Shown here one piece after another: positions 58,635 to 64,000 of a stretch of DNA of 64,000 bases (its first letter is position 1; each line of letters begins with the position of its first letter). This DNA is from Hoylesella loescheii DSM 19665 = JCM 12249 = ATCC 15930 (GTDB lineage: Bacteria; Bacteroidota; Bacteroidia; Bacteroidales; Bacteroidaceae), in the NCBI RefSeq assembly GCF_000378085.1, contig NZ_KB899218.1, forward strand, positions 81,588 through 145,587, read 5' to 3'. The translations under genes were made by a program, and so were the position numbers. The notes below the pieces were generated by a model. That model searched no databases and was not told the DNA's origin. It was given only the letters and a program-made list of their open reading frames with translations.

Positions 58635-60239
58635 ATGAAACGTATTCACTTTTTCGCACTATCTATCCTTGCAGCTATTTCCTTGGCCAGCTGCGGCAAT
58701 GAAGACGCTGCACAAGGCCTACTAACAGAAAAGACTGAAGACTTAACAGGATTAACCGAGTTCGCTCCCCAAGAAACGGCCAGCTCATCTGCTACTCGCA
58801 CAACGGGCGAATATGGCACGAATAGCCTCTCGTTCTATTGGACAAAAGGAGATAAGATTTGGCTTCACGACGAAACCGCTACTCCTAAGCTGGTGCAGAG
58901 CATAAGAGACAACATTGAAAGTCAGGCACAAGCAAGTGGCGTAAACAAGGTTGCTCACGCTAGATTCTACTTCCCCGATACCTTTAAAAAAGCCAAATAC
59001 CCCGTAAGATATACAGGATATGGCAACCCTGTTGGTGATAAGGTCACCATCAAAAACGTTCAAGCACAAGCCAAACCTAACCAAGGCGAGCACATTGGAA
59101 CGGATGGCGACTGCGGTGTTGGCGTTGCAAGTCGCGGGTCGGATGGTAGATATACCTTCACGCTTTCGCATCAAGCTGCGTACTTAACTTTTACGCCTTA
59201 TCACAGCAAAGCTTTCTCTTCCGACGTTAAGGTAACGAAGATTAAGGTGACAGCCAACCAAGCTTTGGCAGGAACTTTCGACTTCAACGACAATGGCATT
59301 GTACTATCGTCGCGTCCCGCGGCTAACGAATCTAACAGAAGCATCACCCTGACTTTGAACGGTGGTGGTAACAACGGCTTTAACATTCCCACTGCCGCAT
59401 CGGTAACTGAAAATGCCGCCATCATGGTGCTTGCACCAGGTTGCTATACCAACTTTATCGTACAATATACGATATACGACACGCGCACGAAGGTATGCGG
59501 AACGGTTTGCAAAAACTATGGTTCAATAAAGCTAACGGCAGGAAAGAACAGACGCGTAACAATCGATTTGTGCCTGCAACGCTACGATAGAAACCTATAC
59601 TATATGTGGGACGCCAAAGCTGGCGAGCACTATTGGAAGGGCGTAGCCAATCCTCCCAGCTTGCTTGACGAGACCAATGCCAACTATCCCAAAACGTCTT
59701 CAGACTCTAGATGGTTCAACCCCGCAGACTATAACACCCCTGCATCGTACACGGCAAAAAATAATCCTAACGCCAACGAGCTGCTTTGGCTGTTGCGTTA
59801 CGGCAACGCGCACTGGGATAACTCAACCTGGACGATTATGGGACACCTATACAGAGGTGGCATGTGGTTGAAGAAACTAGACGTAATTGCCAAGGAATTG
59901 GGTAAGACAAGAGCCCAAATGAAGGTGACTTCGCCTAACAACATCGACTTCACCAAAATTCAAAACCAGAATTACGACGCCTTTGTTCAAGACAATCACA
60001 CCGTAACCCGTGGCAAGCCCGCTAAACAAAGCGATTACTTCTACTTGCCTGCGGCTGGTCATTTCACCCTCGGAAAGTTCATGAAAGTTGGCGTACGAGG
60101 TTACATCTGGTCGTCTACTCCTCGCCCCAAAGGTACAGCTAACGTTCCACAAGGTTACAACTTGTACGTATCAGAGAGTGGCGTTCACACCGGATATGGC
60201 GACCGCACCAACGGGTTCTACCTGTGTCCGGCCCATTAA
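58635..60239 (+). CDS. Fimbrillin-like (Mfa-type) surface lipoprotein with lectin-like C-terminus
   Basis: 534 residues. The signal peptide and lipobox are LASC (C20), then GNEDAAQG. About 35 residues later SSSATRTTG, followed by LSFYWTKGDKIWLHD, is the N-terminal pattern of Bacteroidales fimbrillins, where Arg-specific cleavage exposes the donor groove. The C-terminal 200 residues (FNPADYNTPASYTAKNNPN, ELLWLLRYGNAHWDN) end in VRGYIWSSTPRPKG and DRTNGFYLCPAH, reminiscent of the Fibrobacter major paralogous domain seen on fimbrial tip proteins. Likely an adhesin or tip subunit. No other fimbrial gene lies nearby. Confidence 0.8.
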   Translation: MKRIHFFALSILAAISLASCGNEDAAQGLLTEKTEDLTGLTEFAPQETASSSATRTTGEYGTNSLSFYWTKGDKIWLHDETATPKLVQSIRDNIESQAQASGVNKVAHARFYFPDTFKKAKYPVRYTGYGNPVGDKVTIKNVQAQAKPNQGEHIGTDGDCGVGVASRGSDGRYTFTLSHQAAYLTFTPYHSKAFSSDVKVTKIKVTANQALAGTFDFNDNGIVLSSRPAANESNRSITLTLNGGGNNGFNIPTAASVTENAAIMVLAPGCYTNFIVQYTIYDTRTKVCGTVCKNYGSIKLTAGKNRRVTIDLCLQRYDRNLYYMWDAKAGEHYWKGVANPPSLLDETNANYPKTSSDSRWFNPADYNTPASYTAKNNPNANELLWLLRYGNAHWDNSTWTIMGHLYRGGMWLKKLDVIAKELGKTRAQMKVTSPNNIDFTKIQNQNYDAFVQDNHTVTRGKPAKQSDYFYLPAAGHFTLGKFMKVGVRGYIWSSTPRPKGTANVPQGYNLYVSESGVHTGYGDRTNGFYLCPAH

Positions 60240-60274
60240 AAAGACATTGATAGTGTCAAATAACATCAGGAATT

Positions 60275-60315
60275 CGTTCCCCAGCTTCCACTTTTGGGAA
60301 GCAGGGGAACGTTTT
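60275..60315 (+). terminator. Terminator of the fimbrillin-like gene
   Basis: CGTTCCCC (60275-60282) pairs with GGGGAACG (60304-60311), an A-A mismatch, then GCTTCC with GGAAGC; TTTT follows. Confidence 0.8.
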
Positions 60316-60485
60316 CGTTTAATCAATAAACTAATAAGTAGACGGACAAAGCAACTCGTCTATCCGTCAACTTGTTAACTCTTCCATCAGGAAAGAACGT
60401 TTTCGCTTAGCCAATGAGTTTAGACCTAGACAGGCGCCACAACTCGTTAACTTGTCAAAGTGTTAACTCGTCAACTGAAGAAAGC
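60308..60485. repeat. Diverged 88-bp tandem repeat
   Basis: AACGTTTTCGTTTA at 60308 and AACGTTTTCGCTTA at 60396 start two units. Each ends in AACTyGT/AACTTGT runs. Confidence 0.55.
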
Positions 60486-60783
60486 CACACCCCAACCGTA
60501 TAAGTGGGATGTGGCCTCAAACACAATCATAAGCAGCGTGCTATCCTCAACAATCAGCTACCTTGAATTTAAATACCAACAAACTTAAAAATTTGCTTTC
60601 TGGATTCGGACTTAACATGATCTACAACACTACCCTATTTACATTTACCAATATGTTTTATTAAATCTCGTAATCCAATATCTTATCGAGTGTCAATAAC
60701 ATAACGACTATCCACTGCGCATTAAACCCGCAAACAACAACCAAACGGTCGTCGATACGACTTTAATCACGCAATGCCCATAC

Positions 60784-62121
60784 TCACTTGTTTATGCAGA
60801 ACCGCAAGCCCACATTAAGATTGAAGTTCGTGGGACGATCCTTATAAATGGAGGTTAGGTCGCTACCATTGTCGAAATAGTAGCTTACGCCAGGTTCAGC
60901 GAAGACACTCAGTCGGTCGTATAACTTGTATTCGGCTCCTATTGCTGCGTTAACCGATAGCTGTGCACGCTTCTCCTTGACGTTCTCTGTTTGCTCTTCC
61001 TCGGGCACGCCATCGTATTCGGCAACCGATTTTCGTTTACCTTTCAATAGTTTTTCGCCCATTACGCCTGCCGAGGCATAGACATTAAAGCGGCGATTAC
61101 CCACAATTCGATAGTTAACGTTTACTGGCACACCCAGATAATGCAGCGTTTGTTGCGTTTCGTTCACAACGCCGCCCGTCTTCCTAGTCAGCTCTGAGCG
61201 ATGGCGCGTATAACTTAGGCCTGCGTCTATGCTCCAACGCTTGCTCAAGGCATAACGAAGCGCAGCCCCAACTCTCAGCGGTTGTCGATGGTGAGCCTTT
61301 GTTTCCACAGCAGGCGACACGTCTTGCAACTGCACATACTCGCTATTGCGAATATCATCATCAACAGGCGCACCGTATGTACGTGCCATAACCAACGCCG
61401 GACGTTGCACTTCGCTATTGTTTGAAGCGATGGCGCCACCCGACACATAAGCCTTGGCCATCCATACGCCACCACCTTTTGAGGTTTTTGTCGAACTTCT
61501 AGGAAATCCAACAGGTAAGTCTTCAGGGTATTTAGGTTGTGTTCTCGTGGTTTGTCCCTTCTGCGGGGCATTGTCAGTACTGTTTTTGGAGGTGTTATTT
61601 GGTGTATTTTGTTGTATGTCTGGTGTGGTTTCGGTGGTTTGCTGCGGTGTATTTGCAGTCTGTTGACTTGGGTCTGTCACTGGCATATACATGTCCGTGC
61701 CCTCGCCTTGCCCATACGCCACAAGATGCCTAGCGTTGCTTACTTGTCCGTTGCGTATGTTGTCATCGCCAGCAGCGCCTTTACCGAGCGATCCTTGCTC
61801 TGCGTGAAGTTTGTTCGCAACGACATTCGCACCATTCTCGGCAGGCTTAGTGCCATTTTGTTGGGGTGCATATTGCCGTTCGAGGTTGGCCACTTGGCGC
61901 GCATTCTGCCCATTGTTAAGCAACAGCATCGTAACGCCCACACCGGCCAACAGTGCCACGGAGGCAGCTACAGCTATGATACGACGCCCTAAGATGGAAG
62001 CTCTAGCTGGCTTTACACCCATCACGGCCCGTCGTTCCACTTCGTCCCACGACAACTGTGGAGCAGCCTGACGGTGTCCGTCAAGCTTCTGTTGCAATTG
62101 TTTTCTCCATTGTTCGTTCAT
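60784..62121 (-). CDS. Dual-membrane-spanning anti-sigma factor-like protein (Dma type)
   Basis: 445 residues with an unusual layout: a cytoplasmic N-terminus (1-45, charged, QLSWDEVERR), one transmembrane helix (about 48-68), a long Gln/Thr/Asn/Pro-rich linker (about 70-215, repeated PQQTTETTP-like runs), and a C-terminal outer-membrane beta-barrel domain (about 220-445: LRVGAALRYALSKRWSIDAG, AQLSVNAAIGAEYKL, FNLNVGLRFCINK). This matches the Dma family of Bacteroides thetaiotaomicron, which spans both membranes and controls an ECF21-type sigma factor. Its start overlaps the sigma gene by 4 bp. Assignment rests on architecture, not on a search. Confidence 0.8.
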   Translation of the reverse strand: MNEQWRKQLQQKLDGHRQAAPQLSWDEVERRAVMGVKPARASILGRRIIAVAASVALLAGVGVTMLLLNNGQNARQVANLERQYAPQQNGTKPAENGANVVANKLHAEQGSLGKGAAGDDNIRNGQVSNARHLVAYGQGEGTDMYMPVTDPSQQTANTPQQTTETTPDIQQNTPNNTSKNSTDNAPQKGQTTRTQPKYPEDLPVGFPRSSTKTSKGGGVWMAKAYVSGGAIASNNSEVQRPALVMARTYGAPVDDDIRNSEYVQLQDVSPAVETKAHHRQPLRVGAALRYALSKRWSIDAGLSYTRHRSELTRKTGGVVNETQQTLHYLGVPVNVNYRIVGNRRFNVYASAGVMGEKLLKGKRKSVAEYDGVPEEEQTENVKEKRAQLSVNAAIGAEYKLYDRLSVFAEPGVSYYFDNGSDLTSIYKDRPTNFNLNVGLRFCINK

Positions 62122-62687
62122 CGTGTCGTGTTCGTTTTGTTGTATTGTTCTATCTTTTTGGCCAGCATATTCTTTGCGCGATGCAATTGCGAGGCCGAAC
62201 TATCTCTCTTTATTCCCAGCAATTGGGCTATCTCTTGGTGGCTCTTGTCTTCGAAAACATAGAGGTTAAACACCGTTCGATAACCCGTGGGCAATTCTCT
62301 TACCATTTGATGGATAACGTCTGGTGGTATATCGTCGATGGGTGGATCGTCTACTTCTGGTTCATCGGGCAATTCTACGTCGAGCGACACTATGGCCTCC
62401 GCCCGTTTTCGCTTTAAGAACGATAGCGATTGGTTTACCATGATGCGCGTGGCCCACGCTTGCAGCGAGCCTGGCCCTCGATAATCAAACTGTCCGATGC
62501 TTGTGAGCATCTTCACCATGCAGTCTTGCAACACGTCTTTCAGGTCGTCGTCGTTGTCTATATACCTAGCTCCAACACTCGTTATATAGTCGGCATAAAG
62601 GGTGTAAAAGTCTTGCATGGCGGTTTTATCACCACCATGCAGTCTGTTAACGAGTTTTTCTTCCTTGTCGCCGATGAAAAAACGCAC
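62118..62687 (-). CDS. ECF-type RNA polymerase sigma factor
   Basis: 189 residues. The sigma-2 domain is about 20-95 (YADYITSVGARYIDNDDDLK, VLQDCMVKML, QAWATRIMVNQSLSFLKRKR). An acidic linker (LDVELPDEPEVDDPP) follows, then sigma-4 at about 125-185 (LPTGYRTVFNLYVFEDKSHQ, EIAQLLGIKRDSSASQLHRA). It starts 4 bp after the NigD-like gene and overlaps the anti-sigma gene (ATGA), so the three form one operon. Probably autoregulated; no TAnnTTTG element precedes the operon. Confidence 0.95.
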   Translation of the reverse strand: MRFFIGDKEEKLVNRLHGGDKTAMQDFYTLYADYITSVGARYIDNDDDLKDVLQDCMVKMLTSIGQFDYRGPGSLQAWATRIMVNQSLSFLKRKRAEAIVSLDVELPDEPEVDDPPIDDIPPDVIHQMVRELPTGYRTVFNLYVFEDKSHQEIAQLLGIKRDSSASQLHRAKNMLAKKIEQYNKTNTTR

Positions 62688-62691
62688 GCCC

Positions 62692-63462
62692 TTAGTCTAC
62701 GCTTGTAATCTGAACTGGAGCCGTAAGGATGGCCATTTTACTTTGCGACGCAATGGTTGCCTCACGGGTAGCGTACTTAAATCGAGCAATTTTCTTTCCC
62801 GAATAAGATTCCCATTCCAACGTTAGCAACACGTATTTCTTCCCCGTATCAGGAAGTCCTGCCAGTCGGAAAGCGATAAGTCCATCGCCCCATCGCCCAA
62901 AGAGGTCGCCTTTGGCATCGTGATATAGCGTCACTTTATAGGCATTATCCTTATCGGGTGTTGCCACGAGGTTAAGCACATGTTTAACTTTTCCACCCCA
63001 TCGAGTTCTGAAACGCAACGTCAGATACCCGTCTTCGGCAATGCTAACCCAGTCGTTCACCACTTCTAGTGGGTCGTTGCCATACGTTTTAGCGTTAGCG
63101 TCGCCTAGATTTTTAGCCATGACTTTGGTACGAATACTGTCTAGCCAGTTGATGTTCACGTAGGTTGTTCCCTTTACGCGGTCTTTGCCTTCCTTAACAG
63201 CAGGTCCGTCCACCACGTTATAGTTCACCAAGGCCCGCATCTCTTTCATTCCAAAGGGCGAAGATTTCATGTTAGAGGGCGTTAGCGACACCGAATCGTC
63301 TAGCTGCAACGTAAACGCAGTGTTACCCAAGTTTGGCTTTACGGTCACCAGAGCCGTTGGGTAAGACAGCGTGTCTTCTTCTTTGTCGTCTTGGCAAGCT
63401 ATAAATGTGAACATGGCAACTATGATGCCCACACCAGCCAGCCATGAATGTTTTTGCTTCAT
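62692..63462 (-). CDS. NigD-like lipoprotein
   Basis: 256 residues from ATG 63462; an upstream in-frame ATG adds 21 residues before the signal peptide and is rejected. The signal ends in lipobox FIAC followed by QDDKEED, an acidic run of the type that sends lipoproteins to the outer surface in Bacteroidetes. The rest is beta-rich with the NigD_N/NigD_C pattern (VVDGPAVKEGKDRVKGTTYVN, DGLIAFRLAGLPDTGKKYVL). In B. thetaiotaomicron a NigD protein is encoded with the Das1-Dma1 sigma/anti-sigma pair; the same three-gene set occurs here. Its function is not established. Confidence 0.85.
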   Translation of the reverse strand: MKQKHSWLAGVGIIVAMFTFIACQDDKEEDTLSYPTALVTVKPNLGNTAFTLQLDDSVSLTPSNMKSSPFGMKEMRALVNYNVVDGPAVKEGKDRVKGTTYVNINWLDSIRTKVMAKNLGDANAKTYGNDPLEVVNDWVSIAEDGYLTLRFRTRWGGKVKHVLNLVATPDKDNAYKVTLYHDAKGDLFGRWGDGLIAFRLAGLPDTGKKYVLLTLEWESYSGKKIARFKYATREATIASQSKMAILTAPVQITSVD

Positions 63463-63757
63463 AATCCTTCTTTTTGGTTGATGTTTGCCTTTTAAACTGC
63501 AATTATATGAAATCTTGCGTGACATATACCGCTTTTTATCAAAAAGAATGTTAATAAATTAAGTTTGGGATAAGAAACAGCCGTTATGCCGATTACCACG
63601 TAGCAGCTGGCGTAATAAATACCTTTTGCATCTAGTCTATTTCAAAGCGCATGGTGTTTAATACTCATTTGCGCACTACAAGCACATTTGTACTCGCACT
63701 ACTGTAGTGTACTAAATAAGTTGACACTTTACCTCAAACAAAAAAAAGTAAAAAAAC
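63463..63757. other. Region ahead of the NigD/sigma operon, to the IS element
   Basis: Contains a degenerate GGGATAAG repeat fragment (63562-63615) and, close to the operon, the sequence TATAATTG on the minus strand that may be part of a sigma-factor-dependent promoter. Confidence 0.4.
63562..63615. repeat. Degenerate GGGATAAG-type repeat fragment
   Basis: TTTGGGATAAGAAACAGCCG, TTATGCC and ACCACGTAGCAGCTGG resemble the left ends of the elements at 8269 and 18661. Confidence 0.5.
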
Positions 63758-64000
63758 ATGGTAAAGTACAATGAAACGGAGAAAATTCTGTTATTAAGTA
63801 AGTACATCACGAGCGGTATGGATGCCCGCAGCTTTGCGTTAAGTTGCGGTGTGCCCTATACCACATTCCTCAATTTTTGTCGGGAGTATGGCAATCCCGA
63901 CTTGTCCTCAATACAGGAGCTGATGAAGAAAGAGAATATTCCCACCACAGTGGAGGAGCTTCAGGCCTTGCTTGCCAAAGAGCGCAAGGCACACGTCGAG
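63704..64000 (+). mobile_element. Left end of an insertion sequence, cut by the window edge
   Basis: TGTAGTGTACTAAATAAGTT begins the unit and is probably the terminal repeat. A small A-rich leader and a transposase-type frame follow. The right end is outside the window, so the family cannot be fixed. Confidence 0.6.
63758..64000 (+). CDS. Transposase-associated HTH protein, 3' end outside the window
   Basis: 81 residues are visible, beginning MVKYNETEKILLLSKYITSG, then ARSFALSCGVPYTTFLNFC, a helix-turn-helix resembling the first open frame of IS3/IS66-type elements, and a helical segment (VEELQALLAKERK) like a coiled coil linking to the rest. Most likely a first transposase ORF. Confidence 0.65.
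   Translation, partial: MVKYNETEKILLLSKYITSGMDARSFALSCGVPYTTFLNFCREYGNPDLSSIQELMKKENIPTTVEELQALLAKERKAHVE

Larger units (their letters stand above)
60240..60783. other. 544-bp convergent gap
   Basis: Contains the terminator of the fimbrillin-like gene, a diverged 88-bp tandem repeat (60308-60485) and a GC-rich hairpin (60484-60515) which, read on the minus strand, is followed by TTTCTT. No gene. Confidence 0.55.

Overview
The window looks like chromosomal DNA of a Bacteroidales bacterium, most likely Prevotella or a close relative. The evidence is two SusC/SusD pairs, a secreted BspA-like leucine-rich-repeat protein, a fimbrillin-like lipoprotein, an anaerobic sulfatase-maturating enzyme, almost no Shine-Dalgarno sites, and many promoters with the Bacteroidetes -7 element TAnnTTTG. 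The species cannot be named from the sequence alone.

Layout. 1-7.6 kb: the end of a glycan-uptake locus (STN-type SusC cut by the window edge, SusD, DUF3823 lipoprotein, GH20 hexosaminidase). 7.6-8.9 kb: a repeat-rich gap. 8.9-11.1 kb: a secreted YD-repeat protein and an anSME, both on the minus strand. 11.5-18.5 kb: a lipoate ligase followed by the complete glycine cleavage system (gcvT, gcvH, gcvPA, gcvPB, lpdA). 18.5-19.5 kb: a second repeat-rich gap. 19.6-34.5 kb: the translation/transcription core, in the order rpsU, Xer recombinase, hpf, tRNA-Tyr, tRNA-Gly, tRNA-Thr, tuf, tRNA-Trp, secE, nusG, rplK, rplA, rplJ, rplL, rpoB, rpoC. 35.4-41.0 kb: a second SusC/SusD/lipoprotein trio without an enzyme. 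41.5-46.7 kb: a Bax-inhibitor-1 family membrane protein, a PgpH-type 7TM-HD phosphodiesterase and a FadL/OmpP1-type porin. 47.7-54.5 kb: an XRE-cupin regulator with an acyl-CoA synthetase, a Crp/Fnr regulator, a cupin, a YitT-type membrane protein, DUF3467 and DUF805 proteins. 55.2-60.2 kb: a surface-protein island with an LRR protein, a fimbrillin-like lipoprotein and two small Gly/Asp-rich peptides. 60.8-63.5 kb: an operon of NigD-like lipoprotein, ECF sigma factor and an apparent dual-membrane-spanning anti-sigma factor. The right edge enters an insertion sequence.

The most unusual content is in the gaps. (a) Five arrays of GGAAY-N3-RTTCC dyads repeat with an almost invariant 22-bp period. 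(b) Two ~362-bp nested palindromic elements, plus a third interrupted copy, lie at 8.3, 18.7 and 8.0 kb. (c) Two ~359-bp composite repeats, each carrying a dyad array, lie in inverted orientation and bracket a 7.4-kb gene block. (d) A short motif CCTATATATAATAAGGTGT recurs about five times. (e) AACT-rich short repeats lead into several start codons. Among the genes, the sigma/anti-sigma/NigD operon and the two small peptide genes (one only 59 codons, at 58395-58574) are the best candidates for incompletely described biology.

Limits: all similarity statements come from reading motifs by eye. No alignment, HMM or folding program was run. Promoters and terminators are pattern matches.
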